DNA from: a virus
IMG/VR virus record: IMGVR_UViG_3300020470_000006
Location: 1 to 56,294 of that record
DNA: 56,294 nt
Strand: one strand, 5' to 3'
Part shown: positions 15,585 through 23,814 of the stretch, in pieces
Position numbering within the stretch: position 1 is the stretch's first letter
Layout: each line of letters starts with the position of its first letter
The notes under the pieces: generated by a model
The model's database searches: none
Told to the model about the DNA's origin: nothing
Seen by the model: only the letters and a program-made list of their open reading frames with translations
Position numbers and translations under genes: made by a program

Positions 15585-17315
15585 ATGGTGAAGAGAGTTA
15601 CCAAGTTTGCACAAGCCCACAGAATTGCTAATTTTGAGAAGAATCTCAAAAGGATGAAAAGGGCGGCTGATGCCCGAAAGGTTCACTTTGAATACAATAT
15701 TGCGCCTCTCATCACGCAAACTATGAATCGAGAAGAATATCTTGAAGCATGGGGGAAGGATGGATACAAGTGGGATGCGGCCAATCAATATCCTATGGGT
15801 AGTGAAGAACGGTTCAAGATACAGAAAATGCTCGATGCAGAAGAATCGAGTTGGAAAGCATATCCAAGACCTAATGTTTCACTCAAAAGGGAGGAATTGC
15901 CCTCAGAATTGAAAGATATAGTCGATGATGATAATTTTTATGCTTATTCTCCAATTAACGGTCATCCTGAATACGCTTCCTTCGGAGGGTTAAGATTAGG
16001 TCAAGTATTGAATCTTGAAGAGGTCAGAAATGATGGTGCATCACCAATCTATGACCCAACTTACATTATCATTCAAAGACCCATTTACAAGAGGCGAGGC
16101 CATGTTGTTAATGTTGAATATGGTGATTTTGCCGACTCTTCGTGGGAAGTTTTGGCCGTTCTTGAGCCACTTCTTCAGATGTATTTTGGTAAGAAAAAAC
16201 AACCTTACATCATTAACAAAATGCCTCACTTAGATGAAGGTTTGAGTGAGGGTGAAGAGGTAAATATTCACGAACTACTTCCTTCTGAAGTTGCATCAGT
16301 ATGTGAACATTGTAATACTGTGCGGGAACGAAAAAAGTTGGTTTTAGTGAAGAATAAAGAAACAGGAGAACTAAGAACAGTTGGAACTAATTGTCTATTT
16401 GAATATACAAACATTGAACCTGAATTGATTATGAAATTATATCAAACTCTTAATACACCCTTGTATGGGCCATCAGATTATCGACACTCATTAGAACAAT
16501 ATGATTTGCATGACTTCATAGTAAGGGCGCACCGATTATTCGGCTACAATGGGGTCTATCAAAAAAAGATGGGTTGGACTATTTTCGATACTCAGAATAG
16601 GTTTGTTCACCCTTTGATTGGGTTTGAGTGGGAAGAGGCTGAAGGCGATGCACGACCTAAGAAGAAATATCTGTGGGATGAAAATATTTCTTTCTTTGGG
16701 GATTGGGAGTGGGACAAAACGAACTTCCATTTTGTTTTTTCAGAGGATAATTTGAGAAAGTCAGGAAAGCCAAGTTTGCCTTTGACTCCTGAAGTAGAAG
16801 AAGTGGCGAGTGAGATTATTACTTATTGTGCTAATCTTGAAGGAAGAAGTGATTTTGAAAGAAATCTAAAATTGATTGCAGAAAATGGAATTGCCACCAA
16901 GAAAAACTCAGGATTAGCCGCATCCATGTGGTTTGTTTGGAATCGAGCAAGAGAGGAAGGAAAATTGGCATCTATGTTCGGAGTTCAACCTATTGAAGAG
17001 GCAAGTGTTGAGGATATTCCCGTTAGTGAGCATCTTGGCGAGATAGGAGAGAGAATCGAGTTCACAGGAGTATTGATGAGAAAATCCTCAAGAGAAAGTC
17101 AATGGGGTATGACTCATTTATTGGTTTTCACAACCGTTGAAGGTGGTAATTACCCTGCGGGTAGTGAAGTCGTTTGGTGGGCATCCACTAATAAGAGATT
17201 ACCAAATGTCGGTGATTTAGTTAGGGTAAGAGGGACAGTAAAAAGGCATGGTGAGTTTAAGGGAGTTCCGAATACAACTATTGGTCGAGGCCACCTCACG
17301 ATTCTTGAAGAATAA
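15585..17315 (+). CDS. Large zinc-binding, possibly nucleic-acid-binding protein (576 aa)
   Basis: Around residue 240 the protein has CEHCNTVRERKK followed by VGTNCLFEY, a Cys-xx-Cys...Cys zinc motif that I recognise from a poorly characterised family on phages and plasmids (a treble-clef-like site with a T/R-x-G-x-x-C element). The last 80 residues (from GERIEFTGVLMRKS to GDLVRVRGTVKRHGEFKG) look like an OB-fold, suggesting nucleic-acid binding. A role in element replication or transcription is inferred. A TTATTAAT box lies about 30 nt before the ATG, and AGGTAGGGAGG is a strong ribosome site. Confidence 0.6.
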   Translation: MVKRVTKFAQAHRIANFEKNLKRMKRAADARKVHFEYNIAPLITQTMNREEYLEAWGKDGYKWDAANQYPMGSEERFKIQKMLDAEESSWKAYPRPNVSLKREELPSELKDIVDDDNFYAYSPINGHPEYASFGGLRLGQVLNLEEVRNDGASPIYDPTYIIIQRPIYKRRGHVVNVEYGDFADSSWEVLAVLEPLLQMYFGKKKQPYIINKMPHLDEGLSEGEEVNIHELLPSEVASVCEHCNTVRERKKLVLVKNKETGELRTVGTNCLFEYTNIEPELIMKLYQTLNTPLYGPSDYRHSLEQYDLHDFIVRAHRLFGYNGVYQKKMGWTIFDTQNRFVHPLIGFEWEEAEGDARPKKKYLWDENISFFGDWEWDKTNFHFVFSEDNLRKSGKPSLPLTPEVEEVASEIITYCANLEGRSDFERNLKLIAENGIATKKNSGLAASMWFVWNRAREEGKLASMFGVQPIEEASVEDIPVSEHLGEIGERIEFTGVLMRKSSRESQWGMTHLLVFTTVEGGNYPAGSEVVWWASTNKRLPNVGDLVRVRGTVKRHGEFKGVPNTTIGRGHLTILEE

Positions 17316-17330
17316 GGTTGAGGAGAAAAA

Positions 17331-18068
17331 ATGAGGATTATATCTCACGATGTTGAAGGGTTCATTAAACCTCCGAATGGGAGATGGAAAATATTCCGAA
17401 AGGTGGGGAGATTTTTTCGATATAGAGGCATACAGTATTTAGGAATATGGCAAGAAAAACAAATTAAGAATGCCTACAAGCCTGATATTTATTTCATACA
17501 GAATATATTCTTCAAAGGCAAAAGAAAAGTTCCACAAATTGATTTGTTTAGGAGTGAATTACTTGAAAACATTAATGTTCTAACTCCTTACACTCAGTAT
17601 GAAGAAAAACGATTTTTTGGACTCTTACCAAATAGAGTTTATTCGATTGGTGCTTTCACACCCTACCCCACAAGGGCAGTTCAGATGACGAAAGAAAGTA
17701 GTATGTTAGAAACAAGTGTTGATGACCTTTCCATCATATCTTTCAATCTTTCCAAAAAGAAAAAACATCGAAGAGAACAATTACGATTCTTAGAAGGATA
17801 CATCAACCATAATATTCACAGAAAGTTTATCGTCATAGGTGCATTTAATATCAAACGAGATTCAGAATTATTTTCCCTCACCAAACATTGTAGCCTTTAC
17901 AAAGCACCACTATCTGCAACCTATCCTGTTAAAAAACCTAAGCATCACTCAACAATGATTCTCTACGATAACTCTATAATGGTGTCTGCATCAAAAACTA
18001 TACAAGATTCATGTTCTAACCATTTACCTGTGGTCTTAGATTGTGAAATAAGAAAGGAGTTGAGATGA
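17331..18068 (+). CDS. Degenerate endonuclease/exonuclease/phosphatase (EEP) fold protein
   Basis: The 245-residue protein follows the EEP fold order: a first strand IISHDVEGF, a middle strand PDIYFIQN where active enzymes have the catalytic Glu, EQLRFLEGYI...FIVIGAFN at about 149-173, then STMILYDNSIMV and SCSNHLPVVLD at about 227-237. Active enzymes have GDFN and SDH in the last two positions; here they are GAFN (A171) and SNH (N230), and the Glu is missing. It is therefore probably a catalytically dead member used for binding. GAGG precedes the ATG, 15 nt after the previous gene. Confidence 0.65.
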   Translation: MRIISHDVEGFIKPPNGRWKIFRKVGRFFRYRGIQYLGIWQEKQIKNAYKPDIYFIQNIFFKGKRKVPQIDLFRSELLENINVLTPYTQYEEKRFFGLLPNRVYSIGAFTPYPTRAVQMTKESSMLETSVDDLSIISFNLSKKKKHRREQLRFLEGYINHNIHRKFIVIGAFNIKRDSELFSLTKHCSLYKAPLSATYPVKKPKHHSTMILYDNSIMVSASKTIQDSCSNHLPVVLDCEIRKELR

Positions 18069-18365
18069 GTGAAGTTTGTAGTATCGAGAGATAAATCTAC
18101 TGAATGTTTGTTAGTAGAATGTTTCAATAAAAGGAAGATGGTAAGTTCACAATCAGTATTTGATGATGACTTATTGAGTTTTATTGGGAGTTATATCAAG
18201 ATGATGAAAGTTGAACCTTTGAGTGCTTTGGGCGTTACTGAATGGTGGATAACGGATTCTGAAGGTATGATGGTAGAAGGACATTTTAATGATGTTGAGG
18301 CGGCTCACATAAGATGTAATGAGATTAAACGAGAAAAACCCACAATCGAATGGGAAACCTTTTAA
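18069..18365 (+). CDS. Hypothetical protein (98 aa)
   Basis: Compact alpha/beta protein without known motifs. It begins with GTG directly after the stop of the EEP-like gene, with AAGGAG upstream, so the two are co-translated. Function unknown. Confidence 0.55.
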   Translation: MKFVVSRDKSTECLLVECFNKRKMVSSQSVFDDDLLSFIGSYIKMMKVEPLSALGVTEWWITDSEGMMVEGHFNDVEAAHIRCNEIKREKPTIEWETF

Positions 18366-18399
18366 GGGTCATTGGATAAATTAGCAAATAGGTGAGAAA

Positions 18400-19014
18400 A
18401 TGACCGAAAATGGAGATTTAGATGATGTCTTGAATGCCATGACTACCAAAAGCGGGAAAAAGAAGAAGAAGCAAAATAGGTTGAAAGGCTTGAGGGTTTA
18501 TCTCGCAGGGCCAATCGACCATGCTAAGGATGATGGAATCGGGTGGAGAGATAGTTTGAAGCCTTATTTGAGGAGAAGGGGGATGAAACCTCTTGACCCT
18601 TGCGCCAAGCCCATTTCCTATGCTACCTATGGAGAAGTTGGTGATGAAAAGGAAAAAATGATGGAACTCAAAAAAATGGGTCGATTCTTTGAACTTTCCG
18701 AACAAATGAGAGCAATTTGCCATGTTGATTTGAGAATGACTGATGTTTCTGATTGTGTTATTGTGTATATCAATCCTAAGATTCCTATGTGTGGAACTAT
18801 TCACGAACTTGTAAATAGCCTACAACAACGGAAGCCCACTCTTGTAGTAATTGAAGGAGGGAAAAAGAACGCCCCTAATTGGCTATTTGGTATCATGGAT
18901 TTTAATTTTATGTTTGATTCTTTTGATGACTTGAAGGACTTCTTGACCTTAGTTGATGAGGCTTCTTTCAATCCTGATATGACTCGATGGGTGTTCTTTG
19001 ACTTTGATTGTTGA
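18400..19014 (+). CDS. Nucleoside 2-deoxyribosyltransferase-like protein
   Basis: After a basic N-terminal tail (SGKKKKKQNRLKG), the 204-residue protein shows LRVYLAGPIDHAKDDGIGWRD and a later DVSDCVIVYINP...MCGTIHELVNS, the nucleotide-binding start and the G-T-x-x-E-L catalytic-region motif of the family. Such enzymes swap bases on deoxyribose or hydrolyse deoxynucleotides, and are common on phages for nucleotide salvage. The Glu in GTIHEL is retained. Precise substrate unknown. Confidence 0.75.
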   Translation: MTENGDLDDVLNAMTTKSGKKKKKQNRLKGLRVYLAGPIDHAKDDGIGWRDSLKPYLRRRGMKPLDPCAKPISYATYGEVGDEKEKMMELKKMGRFFELSEQMRAICHVDLRMTDVSDCVIVYINPKIPMCGTIHELVNSLQQRKPTLVVIEGGKKNAPNWLFGIMDFNFMFDSFDDLKDFLTLVDEASFNPDMTRWVFFDFDC

Positions 19015-19023
19015 AGGCGAAAC

Positions 19024-19035
19024 TTTATGTATCGG
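19024..19035 (+). promoter_or_regulatory. Second-class promoter box (TTTATGTATCGG)
   Basis: Starts 32 nt before ATG 19056. It is the first of a series of TTTA(T/A)NTATC boxes in this window, and it decides the start codon of the following gene against the in-frame TTG at 19008. Confidence 0.75.
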
Positions 19036-19055
19036 AAAGTAAAACCTATCTTTTG

Positions 19056-19622
19056 ATGTTTGGAGTTGATGTTTTCGGCTATGGAGGATATACCTCTCCC
19101 ACTATTACTATGAAAAGGGCTGAATGGGCCGACATTGACCCTGTGGAAAAGCCAACAATCTATGAAAAGTGTATTTCCGATTCAGATTTTAATGATGGAT
19201 GGAATGAAACTCTTTCCGAAGGTGAAAATGTTATTGTAGAAGATAAGCAAAGTTTCAAGTCCATTTCTGTTCCTGATGGTTATGTGGTTAAACTATTTTC
19301 ACCTACGGCAGAAGAAGGTGATGACCCTATTTCAACCTACACAGGGCCGCAAAACGATAGTATTGGTTGTGATGTTGAAACCACCGACCTCGTTGGAAAA
19401 ATAATAGTGATTAAGCAACAAACTTGTGATGACCTAAACAGGGTCAAAGAAGATGAGGCAGGTTCAGATTATCTTTGTGGAGATTGTGCAGAAGGTTATG
19501 TTCTTGATGAGGATGAAGAAAGTGAAACTTACGGACAATGTGTTGAAGAAGATAATACATTATTGTATGCGGCAATTGGTGGTGTTAGCCTCCTTTTGCT
19601 CATCGCAGTCGTGAGTAGATAA
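19056..19622 (+). CDS. MFG-family tail-anchored surface protein 1
   Basis: The 188-residue protein starts MFGVDVFGYGG, the N-terminal signature shared with eight others. The middle is acidic and beta-like; a Cys motif LCGDCAEGYVLDEDE...YGQCV (about 146-171) resembles an EGF-like C-x-x-C...GY...C unit; it ends with a membrane helix LYAAIGGVSLLLLIAVV and a two-residue basic tail. No N-terminal signal peptide is visible, so insertion would be through the C-terminal helix. Starting at ATG 19056 is supported by the promoter box at 19024 and by the shared MFG motif. Probably a particle or surface protein (inference). Confidence 0.7.
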   Translation: MFGVDVFGYGGYTSPTITMKRAEWADIDPVEKPTIYEKCISDSDFNDGWNETLSEGENVIVEDKQSFKSISVPDGYVVKLFSPTAEEGDDPISTYTGPQNDSIGCDVETTDLVGKIIVIKQQTCDDLNRVKEDEAGSDYLCGDCAEGYVLDEDEESETYGQCVEEDNTLLYAAIGGVSLLLLIAVVSR

Positions 19623-19633
19623 TCCCCCATAGT

Positions 19634-19645
19634 TTTATCTATCGA
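19634..19645 (+). promoter_or_regulatory. Second-class promoter box (TTTATCTATCGA)
   Basis: Begins exactly 30 nt before ATG 19664, which yields the MLGNDLW family start. The ATG at 19652 would be only 18 nt away. Confidence 0.75.
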
Positions 19646-19663
19646 AACAGAATGTATTCATTT

Positions 19664-20503
19664 ATGCTTGGTAATGATTTGTGGGCTAATGTGAATTGGG
19701 TTAATACTTACAACCCTACCCCTAACCTCACTAAAGCGGCCGATACAATCTCATTTTCACAAGAATCTGAAGAACAATTTCCTTCAGAAGTAAAATGGAC
19801 TGATACTACCTTCACATATACTGTCCCTGCTGATAAGAGTATGCGAGTCCTCGTCAAATTGCCTTCTCAATTCATGCCATATATCGTTTCCTCAGATGGG
19901 TTAGCCTTCTACGATTTGACGAAGAAAATATTCAATAAATCTAAAACATCTCTCAGGATTGAATTAGGTCAGGGAGATAGCATCAATATTGGTGGTTCAA
20001 AAACTATTACGATGAATGATTATGGAAACTATCCTCAAGGGAAGCGATGGAAACACTTCAATGGGTATTTCAAGAAAATTAATGGGATAGATACATATTT
20101 CTCTCATTGGAGGCAACTTCAGCAATTCAAAAGGCCGATGGCAACACAAGTCGCCATGACTGTTCCATTATTTTCATTCACTTCTTGTGGAGTATCATAC
20201 TATCTTGATTGGAATAAGTTTGCTCAAGAAAGAAATATTGCTAAAGGCGCATTCAATGGTGAGTGGGGATACTCAACACCCAATAATCCTACTGATGGGG
20301 TGGCGGGACTTTATGAGGGTGCATCCATTGTAGAACTCGATTGGGGCAACTTGATTGATAGTCAAGGATGCTCATGCCCATCAGGATATGAGAAAGATGA
20401 AGATGGAAATTGTGTCCCGCTTGAAGAAGAAGATGAAGAGAATAATTGGTGGTTATTGGCAATCATAGCGGCCGTAGCGACATTCGGATTTATTGGTGGG
20501 TAG
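19664..20503 (+). CDS. MFG-family tail-anchored surface protein 2
   Basis: The 279-residue protein begins MLGNDLWANVNW, a variant of the family signature. A long beta-rich region (about 30-230) with many aromatic residues is followed by SCSCPSGYEKDEDGNC, a short EGF-like Cys motif, an acidic stretch and a C-terminal helix NWWLLAIIAAVATFGFIGG. It is the largest of the set and may be a main structural or receptor-type protein. Start chosen from the promoter box at 19634. Confidence 0.65.
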   Translation: MLGNDLWANVNWVNTYNPTPNLTKAADTISFSQESEEQFPSEVKWTDTTFTYTVPADKSMRVLVKLPSQFMPYIVSSDGLAFYDLTKKIFNKSKTSLRIELGQGDSINIGGSKTITMNDYGNYPQGKRWKHFNGYFKKINGIDTYFSHWRQLQQFKRPMATQVAMTVPLFSFTSCGVSYYLDWNKFAQERNIAKGAFNGEWGYSTPNNPTDGVAGLYEGASIVELDWGNLIDSQGCSCPSGYEKDEDGNCVPLEEEDEENNWWLLAIIAAVATFGFIGG

Positions 20504-20700
20504 CGTAAGGTTTAATTAGTTGAAACACAAAATCAACTATGAGCCTACTCTTTGTAATGGTTTTTTGTGTTAGTAGTTTTTCGCTTTAGATGATTGAGGA
20601 GGAAAGTAGCGTGGATAGGCTTTCGGGCTAAAGTCGCATCTTGAATGGCTCAACCTTATTCTCCCATAGTTTTAACTATCGAAACATTTCATCCCCTATT
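20504..20700 (+). other. Intergenic region: possible structured transcript or 16-residue peptide
   Basis: TTTAATTA at 20511 is placed 28 nt before an ATG (20539) that opens a 16-codon hydrophobic frame ending at 20589. After it comes GAGGAGGAAAGTAGCG and a hairpin GGCT-TTCG-GGCT (about 20617-20628) with a UUCG loop. This could be a small RNA, a leader peptide or only spacer. The promoter box of the next gene is at 20671. Confidence 0.25.
20671..20682 (+). promoter_or_regulatory. Second-class promoter box (TTTAACTATCGA)
   Basis: Begins 30 nt before ATG 20701 and decides it against the upstream in-frame codon at 20641. Confidence 0.75.
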
Positions 20701-21255
20701 ATGTTTGGCATAGATATTTTCAATTATGGAAATGTTGTGCAATTCAAAGGCGAAAATGATTACAGAACTATTGATGACTATGAGGGAATCAAATATTGGT
20801 GTATAGAGGGCGAATACAAAGATGATGGTAGCGGCACTAAGAAATTATGGGTAAATGGAATATCTGATGTAAAGCCACCACAAGGTAAGAACATCAATGA
20901 TAGGTTAAATCAAGAAACACCACATGGGGGGAGGTATGAAGAAAGCATTAGAGAAGTTTTCGACTATGATGAGGATTGGGTCGAAGATTGCACCAAAGCG
21001 AAACAAACTGTCGATGAACAGAATGCAGGGGAAAATGAAAGTAAAAATTGTTCCGATACAAACCAAGAAACCAAAGATGATGGCACTTGTGGAGAATGTT
21101 TAGATGGATATGTTCTCAATGATGATGACTCAAGTTCTGACTATGGAAAATGTGTAGAAGATGAAGAGGAAGAATCTGATAATCTGATACTCTATGGGAG
21201 TTTGATTGGAGTAGTAGGATTAGTCGTAATAATGGGTATAATGAGGAAAGGGTGA
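20701..21255 (+). CDS. MFG-family tail-anchored surface protein 3
   Basis: The 184-residue protein starts MFGIDIFNYG. After a polar, acidic domain there is NCSDTNQETKDDGTCGECL followed by GYVLNDD...YGKCV, the EGF-like stalk, then an acidic run and the helix LILYGSLIGVVGLVVIMGIM with a basic end (RKG). Very similar in layout to proteins 4 and 5, which follow directly. The three together look like duplicates diverged mainly in the N-terminal domain. Confidence 0.7.
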   Translation: MFGIDIFNYGNVVQFKGENDYRTIDDYEGIKYWCIEGEYKDDGSGTKKLWVNGISDVKPPQGKNINDRLNQETPHGGRYEESIREVFDYDEDWVEDCTKAKQTVDEQNAGENESKNCSDTNQETKDDGTCGECLDGYVLNDDDSSSDYGKCVEDEEEESDNLILYGSLIGVVGLVVIMGIMRKG

Positions 21256-21261
21256 TAATGA

Positions 21262-21858
21262 ATGTTCGGAATTGATACTTTTAATTATGGGCAAACATTC
21301 CATGCCCCCATAACAGATTATACCGACCCTGATGATGAGAAATATTATTGTATCACTCACCCCGACTTAGAGGAGGGGTATGATGCAAGCGAGTTATTCC
21401 TAACAGGGGGGAGAATCTTGTATATCAACGGAGATAATAACATCACCAATACAGACGGGAGTTTAATGAATCAACGATTGGATTCAATCTCGGATAGAGA
21501 ATACCTACCTGCGAGTTGGGCTAATGCAAGCCTGATACTTGAATTAGAAGGATTAGGATTTGTAAAGGATTGTGAAAAGGCACTACAACCACAGAACCAA
21601 AGTTCCAATAATCAAAATAACAACACCAACAATAACAACAACAATGCAAACGATAATTTGTGTGAAGATACAAACCAAGAAACAAACGAAGATGGTAGTT
21701 GTGGTGATTGCTTAGATGGATATGTCGTAGATGATAATGAAAATAGTGATTCTTACGGCTCTTGTGTAGAAGAAAGCGATGATGAGAATATGAATGATAT
21801 GATTCTTTATGGGGCTATTGGATTAGGTGCTTTGTTATTGATTAGTAGCATAATTTGA
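21262..21858 (+). CDS. MFG-family tail-anchored surface protein 4
   Basis: The 198-residue protein starts MFGIDTFNYG and contains an Asn-rich linker (about residues 114-134, mostly N with Q, S, T, A) before CEDTNQETNEDGSCGDCL, GYVVDDN...YGSCV and the helix MILYGAIGLGALLLISSII. The linker probably acts as a flexible stalk. It follows protein 3 by six bases without its own promoter box, so it is in the same operon. Confidence 0.7.
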   Translation: MFGIDTFNYGQTFHAPITDYTDPDDEKYYCITHPDLEEGYDASELFLTGGRILYINGDNNITNTDGSLMNQRLDSISDREYLPASWANASLILELEGLGFVKDCEKALQPQNQSSNNQNNNTNNNNNNANDNLCEDTNQETNEDGSCGDCLDGYVVDDNENSDSYGSCVEESDDENMNDMILYGAIGLGALLLISSII

Positions 21859-21867
21859 GGTGTAATG

Positions 21868-22593
21868 ATGTTTGGAGTAGATATATTCAATTATGGGCAT
21901 AATATTTCTTTTGCCAATGAAGAAAGTGGAACAACATCATGGTTCAATGGAACTAAGATTAAAATTGGGCGATATTGTATCACAGATGAATATAGATTTC
22001 AAAAAGGTGTAGAGGAAGGAAACAATGAAGAATTAGTCATAAATATGAATAAGGAATCAATTGTGTTATTCCCTAACGAATTGCCCGGCGGTGGTGCGAT
22101 GTTAAAAGCAATCTACATCCCCAATAATAAATATCGAATCACTATTAGCACCACTAATGGGGAGGAAGTGGTTCTCGATACGGCACAAAATATCGGATGC
22201 CTTGTTGGAATCATAAGTGGTGTAGCAGGTGATTCACTAAATCTCGATAACCAAGATTCAATTGACTCTATTAAAATTGAAGATAAAAATTGGGTTGAGT
22301 GCTTCAACCAAAACCGAATTGAGAATGATGATGGCTCATGTGGAGTTTGTGATAAGGGTTATTTTGAAAATAATAATCAAGAGTGCGTTACTTGTGCGGC
22401 CGCAAACCAACTTCAATTAGATGATAAAACCTGTGGAGGTTGTTTAGAAGGATTTGTAGTGGATGAAGTTGAAGGTAGTCCTACTTACGGACAATGTGTT
22501 TCTGAAACACCAAAAGATAACACACTTTTGTATGTTGGTGGGGGTCTTTTAGGTGTGGGAGTTCTTGCTTCAGTATTGATGGGTAAGAAGTAA
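21868..22593 (+). CDS. MFG-family tail-anchored surface protein 5
   Basis: The 241-residue protein starts MFGVDIFNYG (a second ATG three bases upstream would add one Met). It has two successive Cys modules: DDGSCGVCDKGYFENNNQEC and a later DDKTCGGCLEGFVVDE...YGQCV, then the helix LLYVGGGLLGVGVLASVLMG and a KK tail. The doubled module shows that the stalk is a repeatable unit. Third gene of the operon starting at 20701. Confidence 0.7.
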   Translation: MFGVDIFNYGHNISFANEESGTTSWFNGTKIKIGRYCITDEYRFQKGVEEGNNEELVINMNKESIVLFPNELPGGGAMLKAIYIPNNKYRITISTTNGEEVVLDTAQNIGCLVGIISGVAGDSLNLDNQDSIDSIKIEDKNWVECFNQNRIENDDGSCGVCDKGYFENNNQECVTCAAANQLQLDDKTCGGCLEGFVVDEVEGSPTYGQCVSETPKDNTLLYVGGGLLGVGVLASVLMGKK

Positions 22594-22596
22594 AGA

Positions 22597-22608
22597 TTTA
22601 TGTATCGG
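22597..22608 (+). promoter_or_regulatory. Second-class promoter box (TTTATGTATCGG)
   Basis: Begins 29 nt before GTG 22626 and 41 nt before ATG 22638; GAAGGAG between them could be a ribosome site for the ATG. Confidence 0.65.
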
Positions 22609-22625
22609 AAGCGATTAGTGAAGGA

Positions 22626-22883
22626 GTGTTGAATAATATGAACCCGTTTGAACTACCTATCAAATATTACAAAACTGAAGATAAGCCAATCCATAAATTA
22701 GGCTACACTCTTGCACTTGGTATGATTGGAGTAGGAGTTGTAGAAACCGTTCACTCACTACCTTACATTTTCAAAGGTCAAAGTAATTTTACACAAATGG
22801 CATTAGGGCCTTTAGGTGTAGTTGCAGGTGGATACATGGCTTACTTGTATCTAAATGAAGCAGGTGTAGTTGGGGGATATTAA
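22626..22883 (+). CDS. Membrane protein with two or three helices (up to 85 aa)
   Basis: Hydrophobic segments at about residues 27-45 (GYTLALGMIGVGVVETV) and 58-82 (LGPLGVVAGGYMAYLYL) predict a small multi-pass membrane protein. It lacks the MFG signature but shares the promoter class and lies within the family cluster, so it is likely a partner, perhaps a membrane scaffold. Start GTG 22626 or ATG 22638. The size and layout resemble the membrane protein at 48604. Confidence 0.6.
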   Translation: MLNNMNPFELPIKYYKTEDKPIHKLGYTLALGMIGVGVVETVHSLPYIFKGQSNFTQMALGPLGVVAGGYMAYLYLNEAGVVGGY

Positions 22884-22892
22884 GCCCAACCC

Positions 22893-22904
22893 TTTATCTA
22901 TCAG
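22893..22904 (+). promoter_or_regulatory. Second-class promoter box (TTTATCTATCAG)
   Basis: Begins exactly 30 nt before ATG 22923. Confidence 0.75.
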
Positions 22905-22922
22905 AAACAATTCATGTGAGTT

Positions 22923-23711
22923 ATGGTGTTTGGAAATCAACTCATTGATTTTGCCGCTAATAGTATAATCAAAGACGACAACCAACCATCTGTGTTCGTA
23001 ATAGATGAACCACTAAAACTGAATGTGGAACAAATAACAGTTTCAGAATCGGGTTGGGTATTCACCGTTTCCTTAGAAAATAATTCATGGATAGGTTGTG
23101 GGCCTGATGATGAACAAGGAAACCTTGTTGATTGGGGGGTGTGTGTTAGTTATGATAAAAATGAATATACCACAAAACAAATTGAAAAACTGCTGAAAGA
23201 AATAATTATACAAGGGCAAGAAAATCTCCAACAACAACAAGAATATGAAGAGAAACTAAGCGATTGGAATAAGAGGAAGGAAGATTGTGAATCGCAAATT
23301 AAAGAGGGTTCAACATTTCAATGGGTGAATAGGGATAGAAATGATGCCCCCGATATAGGCCCTATTGATGAAGATTGGTATTGTTTAGAAACAATAACGG
23401 CCATAGAAAATGAGGTTGAAGGAGAAGCGACACCTGACGAGGGGGAGGGTGAGGAGGATGACGAGGAAGTATCCACCACTACTGTTCCTGTGGTAAGTTC
23501 TCAAAGTAAGAATAAAATCAGTATTGGGTTTGGAAGTGGTTTCAAAGATGTCCTCAACAAAGGGTTGTTAGGAATCGGTATATTGGTTATTGGTTATGGG
23601 GCATACAAGGTAGAGGAAAGGTCATCTCTATTCTCTAATTTATTCAAAAAAATCGTGCCTAAAAAAGATGCGAGTTATGAGGGCAAAAAAAATGGGCCTC
23701 AAAAGGCATAG
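22923..23711 (+). CDS. MFG-family tail-anchored surface protein 6
   Basis: The 262-residue protein starts MVFGNQLIDFA. A beta-rich domain with two Trp-containing strands is followed by a coiled-coil-like segment (about 80-125, rich in Q, E and K), an acidic linker (EGEGEEDDEEV) and a membrane helix KGLLGIGILVIGYGAYKV near residue 220. A basic cytosolic tail of about 35 residues (FKKIVPKKDASYEGKKNG) follows, longer than in proteins 1-5. It has Cys residues but no clear EGF-like unit. Confidence 0.65.
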   Translation: MVFGNQLIDFAANSIIKDDNQPSVFVIDEPLKLNVEQITVSESGWVFTVSLENNSWIGCGPDDEQGNLVDWGVCVSYDKNEYTTKQIEKLLKEIIIQGQENLQQQQEYEEKLSDWNKRKEDCESQIKEGSTFQWVNRDRNDAPDIGPIDEDWYCLETITAIENEVEGEATPDEGEGEEDDEEVSTTTVPVVSSQSKNKISIGFGSGFKDVLNKGLLGIGILVIGYGAYKVEERSSLFSNLFKKIVPKKDASYEGKKNGPQKA

Positions 23712-23715
23712 AAAA

Positions 23716-23734
23716 AATAGGAAAAAGACCTATT
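23716..23734 (+). terminator. Possible terminator hairpin
   Basis: AATAGG and CCTATT form a six-pair stem with a purine loop just after the stop of the previous gene. There is no strong T-run after it, so it may instead be an mRNA end-stabilising hairpin. Confidence 0.3.
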
Positions 23735-23783
23735 AATCCCAATCCTTAAATATGATGAGTAATCAATCCCCCAAACCATCATC

Positions 23784-23795
23784 TTTATCTATCAG
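23784..23795 (+). promoter_or_regulatory. Second-class promoter box (TTTATCTATCAG)
   Basis: Begins 31 nt before ATG 23815. A TTAAATA box at 23746 lies further upstream, so this gene may have two promoters of different classes. Confidence 0.7.
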
Positions 23796-23814
23796 CATGG
23801 TTGATTAGATGAGT

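Noticed and set aside
20590-20640. GAGGAGGAAAGTAGCG run looked like the start of RNase P RNA
   Set aside because: The remaining conserved regions of RNase P RNA are absent and the segment is far too short.
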